Position numbers and translations under genes: made by a program. 64,000 nucleotides of DNA. Origin: Myrica gale. Taxonomy: Eukaryota; Streptophyta; Magnoliopsida; Fagales; Myricaceae. The notes under the pieces were generated by a model. It saw only the letters and a list, made by a program, of their open reading frames with translations. It ran no database searches and was not told the DNA's origin. The stretch lies in NCBI GenBank assembly GCA_963930655.1, contig OZ005601.1, positions 13,450,001 to 13,514,000 on the forward strand, in the 5' to 3' direction. Below, in pieces: positions 1 to 11,934 of this stretch (position 1 is its first letter; each line of letters opens with the position of its first letter).

Positions 1-440
1 TACCACCAATAGGAAGAGATGAATTAAGTACATTAAACATATAATTAAACCCTAATTTAGCTTTACGATCATAGCGTGCAATACAAATTATTCAATATGT
101 TATGGAGCTTGGCGTAAGCCATATAGTAATATCCAGTTGACATTGTTTTTTTAATCAATTAATATAATAGGAAAAATGGAATATGCCCATAAAAGATTGG
201 CCTATACATCGTGCAACCTACTGCTTATACGTGCAAAAGCAACCCTTTGTTGTTTGTCAACTTCTTGATCATTGACTAATTTTTTGGCCTACGTACTCAG
301 AATATATTGACCCAGTCCGACAGTTGACATCAGCTCCATTAATCTCAACATCCTCATCTCGACGGTTATGATGGTTTTTACAGCAAATATGTCATTTTCA
401 AAGATGTAAAAATGGAAGAAATCATGTGTAAGCTCTTTAC
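1..440. other. Left edge; presumed intron of the ATL20-like gene
   Basis: This stretch follows the splice donor of the minus-strand exon at 441-1113, so it is most simply the start of that gene's first intron. I translated both strands and saw no transmembrane or RING exon. The open frame runs on to 289 beyond the donor, but that tail has no family resemblance. Confidence 0.45.
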
Positions 441-1113
441 CTGCTTTAGGAACAAAGAAACAACCAATGGCTTCGCTGGTATTGCTCCTGAACCCACACA
501 AACCGCCTCGTGTTTCACAATCTACACAATCAGGCGCATACCATGCTAAAGGAAGATCTAGATTGAAGTCAGCTGAGGATCCTTCGTCGTATTGAAATGG
601 CTGCTGTACAGGAATTGGCAATGTGGAGATGATCTTGCATGGCGGAGACACTGAATCGGCAAGACTCCGGGAGGAAGTGGCTAGAACCGAAACAGTGGAA
701 TTGCTCAGGCAATCAATGGTAGAGAACCGAGACTTAATTGTGAACTGAGTTGGGCAGCTGAGAAAAGTGTAGTCCTGAGAAACTGCAGCAGCAAAAGGGG
801 AGCCTGAAAGATTGAAGTGCAGAAGCCGTCGTGGAAGGCAATTATCGGGGTCGTAGAGTTGTATCTGTTGCACCGAATAGTCGATATTTCGCACAAAGAA
901 TTCTCCAGAATAAGGAAGTTTCAGAACCGTGTTTCTCTCGCTGTTGCAACTGAGGTCGAAACCAGGATAACCGCAGTGTTGGCCTAGCTGGTCCAGGAAT
1001 TGGAAGGGAAAACGAATAGGAACGCTGTTGCTGCCACACATGGAGACCGGGCAAGGTCCTGTGCCTTGTACGATGGATAGGAGGAAGAGGAAGAGGACTT
1101 CGAAGGCACTCAT
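441..1113 (-). CDS. RING-H2 finger protein ATL20/21/22-like, first exon (GUB_WAK extracellular domain)
   Basis: The start at 1113 opens a hydrophobic signal peptide (about residues 1-18). A cysteine-rich GUB_WAK domain follows, with CGYPGFDLSC near residue 47 and LYDPDNCLPRRLL near 86, as in Arabidopsis ATL20-ATL22. A second cysteine block ends in CVDCETRGGLCGF, the WAK-associated C-terminal pattern. A splice donor, GCAG|GTAAAG, lies at 440/441, so the open frame beyond it is probably intronic. In the family, this exon is followed by a transmembrane exon and a RING-H2 exon giving a membrane E3 ubiquitin ligase; neither is in the window. An LRK10L-type receptor kinase has a similar ectodomain and cannot be excluded. 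The exon has no internal damage. Confidence 0.82.
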
Positions 1114-1166
1114 GATATTGAAACTAAGGACTGGATCCAGATCGAGGGGTGGCAGGGCTGACTGGG

Positions 1167-1186
1167 GTATAATATATAGCCATTGG
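1167..1186 (-). promoter_or_regulatory. TATA and CCAAT-like core promoter of the ATL20-like gene
   Basis: On the minus strand a CCAAT sequence (1182-1186) is followed directly by CTATATATTATACC (1167-1180), about 55 bp upstream of the ATG. This spacing would place transcription start about 25 bp before the ATG. The assignment rests on motif and position only. Confidence 0.5.
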
Positions 1187-1673
1187 TTTCTGTTAAGATT
1201 CCATTAAATTAATTAATTACTGATCAACTCCAAAAGTCTAAGTTCGTGTAGCAGTACTTGTTTGACTTCAGTGTCCAATAAATATTGATCATATCTAGCA
1301 TTATTAATTACAGCCAGTACCTGTCAATGAATGGTTTGGAAGCAAGAGCCCACATAAAAACACAAATTAATGCTTGTCTGCCTTTTCTAAAGCATCTAAA
1401 GGTGAAAATTGCTTAATTTTTACATTTTTAAGAAGATAAAAAAAACACCTTTCTCAAAGCTAATGAAGAACTGAACTTGATCTTTACACAATATTGGTGC
1501 AAGTCAAAGGTATTTCAAGTGATATAAAAAAGCTTAATATTGATGTTATTTCGACTCATAAGTCTTATATATGAGTAATGCCCAGTTACTAATGCAAGAT
1601 CGAATTAATTAGATAGAAAAAAACTCTTATCCCAAGCCATGTGTTTGATATTGGAGTGGTTATAAAGCTAGTA
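1187..1673. other. Intergenic, no gene seen
   Basis: AT-rich DNA upstream of the ATL20-like gene. I found no coding similarity on either strand and no repeat. Confidence 0.6.
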
Positions 1674-1682
1674 TTAAGATAT

Positions 1683-2485
1683 GGCTAAATTATTCTGTTA
1701 GTCCTTGTATATAGTTTATATTTTTTTTTTTCATTTTAGTCCTTAGTAAGTTTTGTCCTACAGAGATTCCCTAGAGCAGGGATCCTTTTTTAAGTTAGTT
1801 ATTTCGTCCATGAAAATTAGTTTAAAGAGGTATGAGACATATATACCAAGAAATGCTACAAAGAGGTATGACCCTCCACTTCTTTAAAAAATATAATAAA
1901 TTAAATGAATACCTATAAAAAAAAATGAAAGAAAGATACAAAAATTGTAATAAATCTGAAATAAATTGTAAAAATGAAAATCAAATGAAAAAAATACAGA
2001 AAAATAGATAAAGAGGAAAAGCAAATGATAAAAAAAAAGGTATAACCCTAAAATCAATTCTGAGTTTTCATATTGTTTTTCAAGGATTTGACGTTTAGAT
2101 TTTAGATTTTATTTTTCTCATTTGATTTGTATGTTTTACAATTTATTTCAATTATTGTCTCGCTTTTATATTTCCATTTATTAATGTAATTTATTATATT
2201 TTTCCAGGAGTGGAGAGTCATACCTATTTCTAGCATTTTTTTTATATACTTTTTAGTATCTTTCTACATATTTTTTCATTTAATTAATATTTTTATATTT
2301 AATGAAATTTTAATATTCTTTTATTGTCATTGTTAGCCACATTAACACTTTGTTAGTAAGGTGGACAGAAGGACTAATTGGGGAAATAGTCTCTACCCTA
2401 AGGATTTCAATAGAACAAAACTTACCCAACTAAGGACTAAACTAGAAAAAGTATAAACCACATACACAAACGGAGGAATTTAGCC
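1683..2485. mobile_element. Non-autonomous Mutator-like TIR element (803 bp) with an inner foldback
   Basis: The ends GGCTAAATTATTC and, inverted, GGCTAAATTCCTCC form terminal inverted repeats that continue inward imperfectly for about 90 bp, sharing TTTAGTCCTTAGT. The element is flanked by 9-bp near-identical direct repeats, TTAAGATAT (1674-1682) and TTAATATAT (2486-2494), as Mutator-like elements make. Inside, 1855-1920 and about 2175-2240 form a second inverted pair built on AAATGCTA, AGGTATGA and CTCCAC. No ORF is present. Confidence 0.72.
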
Positions 2486-2494
2486 TTAATATAT

Positions 2495-3869
2495 GTAATC
2501 TCAATGTCATGTTTGATACGAATCAAGATAATCTTTGACATTACTTTCTTTTTGTTTAGGGATTTCATATAACTAAACCCCCAAAGAGAGAAGATTTTCT
2601 AAGTTATAAGTAGCGTATTCAATGTGGGTCTCTATAAGCTTGTTTATTCGTGTCCTTTAACTGTGCTATTATTTCCCTTTCTTTTATTTGTCCTAGGAAA
2701 AAAAATAGAAGGCAGGGTATTCCATAATTGCAAACACAATTCAAGTTCAATGCCTCGGATTGTTGTCTTACTGAACTACGTGATTACAAATTTGGCAAAA
2801 AAATAAAGGGATGTATAATTGGTTGTTGGTACAATTTTAGCTGTTAGATTTTAATATAGGATGTAAAATTGTAAACCCCTTGATAATTAAGTAACAAAGT
2901 GTCACTCATGGTAATTTTGCAGTGAATATTAAAAATATTAATGTCAATTTAAGGCTGCCAAGTGTAATTTCTTCATGAATTTCAAAATTCAAGAGCAATC
3001 ATGAACTAGATGATCAAAAGACGTAGATGAAGTCACAGCCCAATGTACTTCATTGAAAGTCCTTGTACATGCATTATGTATCCTACATAAAAGAAATTTT
3101 CATTGAGATAAAAAGGAAATTTCAATGAGGTTGACTATGGCCGCCTTTCCCGTCTCCATTAATAGTAAACCGTTTGGGGGGCGCATGGAAAGTCGAACAA
3201 ATTTCCTTCTCTTCAGGTCACAAATTACCCAGAAAAGTAGAAGGCTTCGGATCGACTTCTTTTTAGGTAAGTATTTGCGGTCAACTTCTGTTGTTATTTA
3301 TGAACAAATTCTACAAGGAAAGAACTGGATAGGTCAGAGATAAAAAAAAAAAAACTATATTAGCCAACAATCATTGTCCGGAAACTTTGAATTCCTCTGA
3401 AAGTTCTGGGCCGATACAAAGCCCTGTATACATAATTTCCCAACACTGAAAACCCAAAGATGGTGGCTACGATGGTAGCAGGCTAGGCAGCAACAGTAAA
3501 CATGGCCAAGGTGTCAATATGGACCCACAAACAAATTAAAACCACAACCCGAGCAAATGCATAAAGAGGGACTTCGAGGAGCTTCATGTCAGAACTTATT
3601 CGAATTTGTATTCTTTAAACCTGCCTATAATCCTATTATACCTGATTCAGAAAGAGCCGGAGATGTGAGTTATGAAGCAGAGGAGTCAAGAAATCACTCC
3701 CCGACAAGACAAATGTATTTCCAGCTTCTCGTTTTGAGTTTTCTCATGCCAAAGAAACTATATAACAGTTCAAAACAAATTGAATGAAAAAGTTAACCAC
3801 GGCAGTCCAAACATTGTTCAAGATTACGATACAACCTAACCAAAATTGCACGGGGAGCGGAGAAATAGT
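2495..3869. other. Intergenic; 3' flank of the DUF212 gene
   Basis: No recognizable gene. Short open frames (2624-2806, 3125-3343, 3557-3787) show no family motifs and are treated as chance. The part next to 3870 presumably holds the 3' UTR of the minus-strand DUF212 gene; I could not place a single clear polyadenylation signal. Confidence 0.5.
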
Positions 3870-6483
3870 TCAGGTTCGAATCAAGGGAGTCTGACAACAG
3901 ATACAAGCTACCACAATGCCAAGCAGAGCACCACCAAGGACCTGTGAAGGAGTGTGGCCAAGAAGTTCCTTGAGCTTTCTTTTGCTGATGGGATGCCCAT
4001 GAAACAAATCCGCCACAATCATATTAAGAACCTGCATTGCATCGGTCACAAAATTAGTCGCTAAAGTGAGACTCCACGCCAGTTACAACAGGTCACTGTG
4101 AGAAAGGAAATCATCACCATGCATGCAAGTCAGTGTAAGTCATTAGTGAGACAAGAACACCCAGGCAGCAAACTAAAATGGGCGAACTGAAACTGCCAGT
4201 CTAAGGGCATATGAAACTGTAATATAGGTTTGCCTAAGCCTCGGATAGAAGAGGCTTAACCCAAAGAACAAAAATTTCTATAGTCAAATTAATACATGAG
4301 AGGTCCATAAAATCAACCAAAACTTAATACACATCAACAAATTTACAACACATCTAAGGGAATAGGGATTTCACGAAAGCCTCTATCAATTAGATTGTTC
4401 TGCAATTAATACAAATTGAGGGTTAAAGGTCCTTATCATTAAGCAAATCCCAACAGGATAGCTTCCAAGAACTAAAAGGAAAGATTAAGGACTGCAGTCC
4501 GCTAAACTTATTATCCTTGCAGTCGGGTGGGCTAGCTTAAAACTTTCTACCTTCGCAGCTAGAGAAGATGCTAAACTCCATAACTTATTTCCATTCAAAG
4601 GCTTCCTCTCATTTTTAGATTCTCTAGATTCGGTTACCAACTCATATCACTAGGCTCTCCAGCTCCATAACAACTAAATTTGACCATCTAATCCTGACTA
4701 CAATAAAAACCCATCACATGAATACATTTCATCAAGCATTTATTTATATACCAGGAAGACAAAATTAGTGGATCCCCAAAAGTCAAAATCAGCATTTAAA
4801 GGAGCCCCTATTTCAAGCCATATGAACTAAAAGCACAACCAATGAATTTCCACTTCATTAAAAAATGGAGATAATTGAAATGGCTCATGGTAATGCAAAA
4901 GCATCCTGAAATGCATCCAATATAGTAACCGTAAAGCTTCTGTATGGAATATAATGCTGGCTCTTAGTAAACCTTCTACAAAGTGAAGTTTTGCTGATGA
5001 TTCATTTAACTACTATTATGAGACATTTAGCTCCTCTAAGGTTTCCTTGAACAGATTTGACCCGAAAGAATAAGCCCACTTTGTCAAGAACTGAACAGCA
5101 AGCACCTAATGGCATTACTCAGGACATAATTACCCTGGACGTACCCAAAACTGCTGCAGGAGAAGATATCTTTAGCAATTCTTTAGTAATTTATCGGAAG
5201 CAAAAAGAGACAACATTCTTGCGGCAGTTCTTAGTTTCGTCACGGGAGATTGAGGGAAGAAAATAGTCCTTTTTTTGAATAACATGCACAAAGCAAATTG
5301 CATCAAGACGCCAAGGCTCAGAGAATCATATCCTAGTGATGTGTAGTATTCATGGCACCTAGGAATGTGAAGATGGAATTTGTCTCTGCCCAAGCAGCCG
5401 TTCTGATACCTCGATTTGGTTTTCCCCAATTAACTAAGTTGCACAGAGTTGATTCAAATTGGGGCAGTAAATGAACTAGCAGTTCATGAACAACTCAAGC
5501 TAAGCTGTTCGCTTATGAAATGAACCAAACTTGATTTAAATGCTAGACTCGTTTGTAAAATGAGCTAAATACATTTAAACTCAGCTCAACTCGCCTAGGC
5601 TTGATACGCGACTTGTATAATGGCTAGGGTTGACTCTTCTTGAGCTCAACTTCTGTGCCACTAAAGAAACAATGAGCTACCAAACTGTCTTTGATTATGA
5701 GCTAACAAACCCTTAGAGATAATATACGACATCATTCAAGACACAGTTACTTGCCTTTTCTTTTTGTGTTGGGGGGGGGGGGGGCAGGGGAGAATATATT
5801 AACAAAGAGAATACCCTGAAATGGTGCAGAGCCCAAATATTTTCCCAAGCACATTTAGATGCTTCAAACTAACCAAAAATCAGAAAACCAATGAATAAAA
5901 AGTAAAAAATAAAAGGCCATTTGAAACTGTAAGAAACCCAAAAATGCTAATACGCCCAAAAAGGAAGAGAGAGAGAGAGAGAGAGAATATTTGCTCGCCT
6001 ACAAAGCCATAGTTTACTGCTTGCCAGTTGCCACATCTTGCGCGCAAAAGACAGTGAAGTACGTAGCAAAACTAAAGACAAGCATTGGAAAAAAAAATAC
6101 AAAACACAAAACACACCCTTCATGTGTGCCTTAAAACATAGCTGGATTGATATTAAACTGAAACAACAAGCTGACTTCCCTAGAGCATCCAAAGGAAGAA
6201 AAAGAAAAACAGTGAAGCGATGCCTATATGCATGCATGCCATATCCATTATCTGGGTCACAGTTCATAGGATCCAGCCCTACCACGAAGCTGATGGCCGA
6301 TATGGCACACAGGGTGGTGGAGCATAGCACCGCAATGAAAAGATCAAGCACCTCCTCAGACTGCCAAGTCATATGCTTGATCCGACAGCATCCATTTACA
6401 CTGCCTCAAGATTAAGCATGACTCCCACCATACAGGCCGCATCAAGATAGTAGATCCAGCCCTCATTTCCACTCCCTCCATCC

Positions 6484-6523
<40 letters not shown>

Positions 6524-8321
6524 ATGCCATCCCATTCATTGCAAATTCCTGGAGATGATAAATCTGCAGCAATTTGTACTGCACTAGACTATAACATCCG
6601 CTCACTTAGACATGATTTACATTTAAGGAGTTCTTACTAACTTTTTCTGTTTGTTCTTTTTGGTTGGTCAAAGATTGGCTCAACTTTGAGCTCATCTCGA
6701 CTTCTTTGGTTTAACAAGGTCGAGCTCTCTCAAGCTGATAGTCTCATATTGGCTCGATACAGCCATGCTAATATTTGGCTCAGCTCAACTTGACTATGGC
6801 CATAATTAGAATGTTAACCGTTGCATTAGCCTTGAAGGAGTTAAAAATCTCAGGTTCTACATCAAGCCCTTTCCCCATCTGTCAATCACTTTATACTATT
6901 GCCTGTATAATCCTTTACCATAAATAGCATATTAACCCCCACACTAGCTTCGAAGGAATTACAAAATCTTCGGTTTTTAACCAAGTACTTTCTACAACTG
7001 TCACCAGTTTTACTTATAAAAAAAAACAGCTGTCACCAGTTTTATACCATCTTTTCCAAAGAATTTTTACCAAAGTCAAAGTATTGTTATCTGCACTCAT
7101 AAAGAACCAAAACTTCCCATTCCTCTACTTCCCACTGAGATGCAGAACCAAGAATAAAGCTTCAAGAAAGCATGTGGTACTGTCTTATTGTTATGGTTCT
7201 TCTTCTGACAGTAATTGCCTAAAGGACTAAGCAAACTTGACATTTTCAAAACCTAACACACTTCCTTCCGGACAAACAGAGTATGTTTACGATTTTCTGT
7301 ATCTAAAAATAGAGAACCATCGATGCTCAGATAGTGCTACGCAAACTAGCAATTTATTGATCAGGAAATAATTCACAACTGGAAATTTGATTTCGAGAGT
7401 TGCAGCAATAACAAGTTTAACCAATTCGTAACAATATGCGTCAAAATAGTCTCCCGAGAAGCTCTATATCAGTCTGTGAGAATCAATACAATTAGTCAAA
7501 TTAATCCATCATTAGAAGAACACTAATTCTTTTCAGACGTGCCCAAGACAATGGAAAACTTCCATCCAAAAACTCAAACGGGTCAGCAAAACAAATATAT
7601 ACTCGCGCCTTACCTCAGCTTGCATCCCAGCATGCCGCCTAACACCAATTGCATCGTACATTACTATCAAACTAAACCCCAAACAAACAGAAAAAAGCGA
7701 ATCCGCCACACCATGACAAAGCGCCACTGACGTTGTCATAGCAGTGCACAAAGCTGAATGCGACGAGGGCATTCCTCCAGAAGCATACAGTATTCTCAAA
7801 TCCCATTTCTTCTCCACAAAGAAATTCAAGAACACCTTTATGGACTGCGCGGCGATCCACGCGAGCATACCCGAGACGAACGTCGGGTTTGTAGCTAATG
7901 TCGCCACGAAGGGACTGATCCGAACCTTCGCATTCGAGGTTATACTCAACAAAGCCACTCCAATCCCTCCGTTTTGCAAATAAACGCCATCACATTCATC
8001 CGTAATCTTCTTCGAATCACCGTAAGCTTGTACAGATGAAACCCACTTCTGGGCTTGCGATGCAGCTAATCTTTTGATGCCTTGCAAGATTGGGACTAAA
8101 ACTGAGATGGGGTTGGGTGGAAAAGTTTGATCATTGAACTTCGGATTCAGAGTTCTGGGATTCGAAACGCCACTACAACAGAAAGTGACTGAAGAGGTAC
8201 TGAATTTTCTGAAGTGGGTGGACCCAGAGAACGAGAAGCTAGTGGCGTAGAGAGGACTGGTTTGAGGGTTTGAGAGGTTAAAGTTGAAAGAAAGAAGGGG
8301 TTTTACTGCTACAGAGTCCAT
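3870..8321 (-). CDS. DUF212 (YuiD-like) acid phosphatase/vanadium haloperoxidase-related protein, plastid-targeted
   Basis: Two exons, 7614-8321 (236 codons) and 3870-4031 (53 codons plus stop), encode 289 residues. The donor is GAG|GTAAGG and the acceptor GCAATGCAG|GTT, both in phase 0, joining MQAE to VLNMIVADLF as in the plant family (compare At3g12685). The first 50-60 residues are rich in Ser and Thr and poor in acidic residues, like a chloroplast transit peptide. The body carries the family motifs GGMPSSHSA (about residue 182), YDAIGVRRHAG and LGHTPSQVLGGALLG, with hydrophobic segments typical of this PAP2-related membrane family. The enzymatic activity of plant members is unproven. The gene looks intact. 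Its only intron is 3582 bp, far longer than the coding sequence. Confidence 0.9.
5771..5784. repeat. G14 homopolymer
   Basis: Fourteen consecutive G on the plus strand (C on the coding strand) inside the DUF212 intron. Its length is likely variable and prone to sequencing error. Confidence 0.9.
5967..5986. repeat. (GA)10 microsatellite
   Basis: Ten GA units inside the DUF212 intron. Confidence 0.95.
6487..6520. repeat. (TC)17 microsatellite
   Basis: Seventeen TC units inside the DUF212 intron, in the complementary sense to the GA tract about 500 bp away, so the two tracts could pair in the transcript. Confidence 0.95.
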
Positions 8322-9700
8322 AAGAGGGGCTTCCGTCCCGTCAGTTCAGTCAGCATTTCAGAGAGAGGGAGGCCAAAGGAAAGCTCAGAAGAAGTTGCGT
8401 GTGTTTAAGCTAGAGAAGCGTTACTATTATGTGGTGGAGAAGAAGCCCTTGATTTGTTCTGTTTTAACCAGAGTGCCATTTGAAAATCGAGCAGCATTTC
8501 AGCGAGGAATATGCTATGGTGCTCTTCTCTTTTCTCTTCTCTGCTTCGTGCTTTTGTCATTTTATTTTATTTTTATAAAATATTTGTTTTCGTGTCATTG
8601 TCAGGGATATACCTTTGGGACTTGAGAGCTGGCGCGCGTCCCCGAGGCTGGAGATGACGTTTGCTGGACTCTGGAGAGTGCGAATCGATTCTTTTTTGCT
8701 GGGAAGAATTTCAATTTTTTTTTTTTAAATATTTATTTTTCACTCCACTACCATAACTTTTACTCTTACACAGTCAACTATAAATATTACCCTTATAAAT
8801 AATTCATTTTTAATAAATTTTACTTTTTATCTATATTTCTATCAAATTTAACAAACAAATATTATTTTTTTAAATAAAACTATTATAGGCTTTTTAAGTC
8901 AATCAATATTTCATATTAAAAAAAGTTAATTTTCAATCTAATTTGATCGGAAAAATAAATAGAGAGTGAAATGTGTAAAAATGAATAGTTTTTTTAAATG
9001 TAATCTCTTGAATATGATAGTTTATAATGTAAAATGTAAATAATATGATAGTTTAGTGATTGAAACATTTTTTTTTGGGTATCCTTGGCTTAAAAAAAGT
9101 AATACTCGAGTAATTAGGAGTAGGTCTTGAATGCGTGGTTTGTCATAGTATTTTAGGAAGTTAGTATACTCAAAATTTTTGTATCCGTGAGGGCAAGCTA
9201 GCATATATGCAGTCACCAATCTTCTCATCATTGACAGTGTTCCTCGTGTCATAGACATATAGTTCTCCAAAACTCTCCAAAGCTGCTTTAGTCTCGGACC
9301 TTTCCCCGTGCTTATCATCTTCAACCTGTTATATCTTGGCATTCCTAACCCTCCTGTTAACCTCTTTCCCGGACAGTCGCGCTTTAAAAATCATTGGTGA
9401 TAGTGATTTCGATCGGAATTTGTGCAAGTGGTCTTCTCCACAGAAAAAACATTATAGATACCATTGGAATCAATTTCGAAGCAGCCTGTGACCTCAGCAA
9501 CACCCCTGGGTGCTGGAGGAACGCAAGAAAGTGTAAATTGTCCCTACTAGTTGTTGTCCTTAGTTTTTGCTCTCTCAACCTCGTAAAAAAGTCAACCGCT
9601 TGAACAGCAGCTCCGCAAGCCACAGCTTCGTCTAGGTTAATGCTCTTAAGTTAAGCTTCTCCCTTCGTCTTATGGTTCAAGGATTGCATCACCTATTATG
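8322..9700. other. DUF212 5' flank and intergenic DNA
   Basis: This holds the 5' UTR and promoter of the minus-strand DUF212 gene. A TATAAAA-like sequence lies near 8573-8585 but is far (about 250 bp) from the ATG. From 8710 to 9060 the DNA is very AT-rich. Open frames at 9022-9342 and 9384-9623 have no recognizable domains. Confidence 0.5.
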
Positions 9701-9724
9701 GTTCAAGAATTTCATCCTTGGATT

Positions 9725-10037
9725 TTCTTCATCTTATGATTTGCTATCAGGGAAAGGTTATCTACACAGGACCGCCTAAAGACCTTTGGCCTCTTCAATG
9801 ATATTAATCGTGCTGTCTGTGATGCTGATGTGAAGGACTTTAATAAATTGTTCTTTGATTGCACATTCCCCAATAGGATTTGGACCTTTTTGAGAGACAA
9901 GTATGATATTCCTTTTGCTGGTAGGATACCATCTCTTGGGCAACCCTGCATCTCAAGGGTACTTTCATGCTCGGATTTACAATTTGGATGGAGCGCAACG
10001 GAAATTGTATTGCAGGAAGAAGTATAGGGTGGTGGAT
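9725..10037 (+). pseudogene. LINE reverse-transcriptase zinc-binding (zf-RVT) remnant, upstream half
   Basis: The translation contains KDRLKTFGLFNDINRAVCD, then KLFFDCTFPNRIWTFLRDKY and FTIWMERNGNCIAGRS, the C-terminal zf-RVT pattern of plant non-LTR retrotransposons. Usual zinc ligands are partly lost. The reading frame is cut in mid-domain by the CACTA element starting at 10039 and resumes at 19678. No reverse-transcriptase core lies upstream, so the copy is 5'-truncated, as LINEs usually are. Confidence 0.75.
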
Positions 10038-10414
10038 GCACTACAATAAAATTGATTTTTGAGACGAATTTTTCCGTCCAAAAAACGAATTCTACCCCAA
10101 AAACGTTTTAGGGACGAAATCCATCCGTCTCCCCCATCTAAGAAACCCGTTAGGACTTCATTGGCAAATGATGAATTTTTGAGACATTTCGTGTTATTTT
10201 GAAACAGTTTATTACATCTTAATTTATGTTAACTAGATACACTTATTTTACTTCATCTTGGATTTGTGTATTGAAGTATTTGTAATTTGAGAATGATAAA
10301 GATGTTGAAGAATGTATTACAAGCTTGTGTTGGTTGAGAGATTGCTTAAATATTGGATTTGGTGTTTGTAAATTGAGAACATCAGGTTTATTGAGAGTTG
10401 CTGTAAAAAGATAA

Positions 10415-11016
10415 CACGTTCGAACTGCATATCGAACGGGTAACTCGTTCGAACACACACAACTCGTTCGAACATCATAGACTTTTAGCGACGGGAAAAT
10501 TTCGTAATGAAAGAATAACGAACTATTGTTCGAACAGTCATTCCTCGTTCGAACCATAATATTGTTCGAACGTGAAGTGGGTTCGAACGAACTTTGTGAC
10601 GAATTACGAATTCGTCGTTGCACATGTCCGTAACTGCAACGATAATTGTCGTCGCAAAAACCTTTGTTCGAACGAAATGTCTCGTTCGAACACGAATCAG
10701 CGACGACATGTTCGTCACAAAAGGTTAATTGTGGTCACCTATCAGCGACGAAAATTTGCTTTAGCGACGAAAGTTTCTACTTATCCGCGACGAAAATGTT
10801 GGTCGTTGAAAGTCCAACCTTCAGCGACGAAAAGAATTTCGTCGCTGAAGGTTGTGTTTTTGCGTCGGGTCCACAATTCTGTCGCGGATAACTTTCTACG
10901 ACGGCGTTTCAGCGACGACTTTGCGACGAAAAAAAGTCGTTGCTGAAGACCTTTAGCGACGAAATAGGTACTTTCAGCGACAAAAAATTTCGCCACTGAA
11001 AGTAAAAAATGTTGTA
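10415..11016. repeat. Subterminal repeat array: GTTCGAAC words, then AGCGACGAAA words
   Basis: Between 10415 and 10700 the palindrome GTTCGAAC recurs at least eight times (for example near 10420, 10450, 10468, 10528, 10546, 10563, 10664 and 10682). From 10735 to 11000 the word AGCGACGAAA and its complement recur about ten times. The block ends in TTGTAGTG (to 11016), a second CACTA right terminus, so a smaller CACTA copy may be nested here; I could not fix its left end. Such arrays are where CACTA TNPA proteins bind. Confidence 0.65.
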
Positions 11017-11934
11017 GTGTACAAAAGGTTTCTTTGGGAAAAAAATGTTGTTTCGTCCAAAAAAAATATCCTTTTGGAGTGGGAAGGTTTCCGTCCCAAA
11101 ATCAAATTATCGTTCGAACCCTTTCGAACGGATAATTAAGGATTATGTTCGAATGTCTTTTGATGGAAAATATAAATTTGTTTGATAAAGAAAAATTAAT
11201 ATTCGAACACTATAAAATTTTTACATTTGATATTTCGGATATCTTTTCAACGCTGTAAAATGGAATGTCCGTAACCACTTTTAATGAGTTACAACGGTCC
11301 ACGTGATAAATGTTCGGACGGTTTCGGACGTAAAGAAAAAAAAGTTCGAACATGTTTTTGACGTTCCAACATATATCGTTAAATCTATTCGATATACCGA
11401 TAAATGAATAAAACAATAGTTGTTTGAACATGTTATGAACAAAAACGCGAGACATTCGAATAGGGTTCGAATGTGGGAGAGGCACGTTGTATTTCAAATG
11501 CTAAAACTAACGTTGGAACATTTTTTTTCATAAAAAAATAAAAAATTCTAGAAAATTATTTAAAAGATATTATTAAATAGAAAAATGTACAATTAAATAA
11601 TTAATCACAATATTCAAAACAATTAAATATAATACGCAATAAAAAGAATAATCTATCTTCTCGGCCGCAATGGGTATAAACTGCTTCAAAATTTTTTCGA
11701 ACTTTGCGTGCATCATTGTCTTTCTAAGAAAAAATTATAATTAATATAATGGTTAAATAATGGACAAAAATAATCATTAAAAAAAGTTAGCTGAATGAAA
11801 AATATATGTTAACTTACCTATACATCTACTCGATGTTGTTTTAGGGAAAGGTGATCAATCTCAACGTAGGAAAAGCTAAGGTCCTAGACAGGGCTGATGC
11901 AGGTGAAGGATTATATCTAACATGTTTACATCGA

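Larger units (their letters stand above)
4032..7613 (-). other. Single large intron of the DUF212 gene
   Basis: A GT-AG intron of 3582 bp. It contains a 14-base G run (5771-5784), two microsatellites, and two stretches rich in GAGCTCAACTT-like words (about 5440-5700 and 6655-6830) that resemble old repetitive DNA. Open frames at 5947-6415 on both strands lie between the GA and TC microsatellites and match no family I know. Confidence 0.7.

Noticed and set aside
5947-6415. Two overlapping ORFs of 141 and 125 codons on opposite strands
   Set aside because: They lie in the DUF212 intron between microsatellites, with low-complexity composition and no family motif.
8284-8625. 113-codon plus-strand ORF
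   Set aside because: It overlaps the start and 5' flank of the DUF212 gene in antisense and has no domain.
10415-10700. CRISPR-like or bacterial operator array of GTTCGAAC
   Set aside because: Spacing is irregular, there are no unique equal-length spacers, and the setting is a plant CACTA end.
10572-10996. ORFs of 124, 81 and 71 codons on both strands
   Set aside because: They are produced by the repeated AGCGACGAAA and GTTCGAAC words of the CACTA subterminal region, which lack stops by composition.
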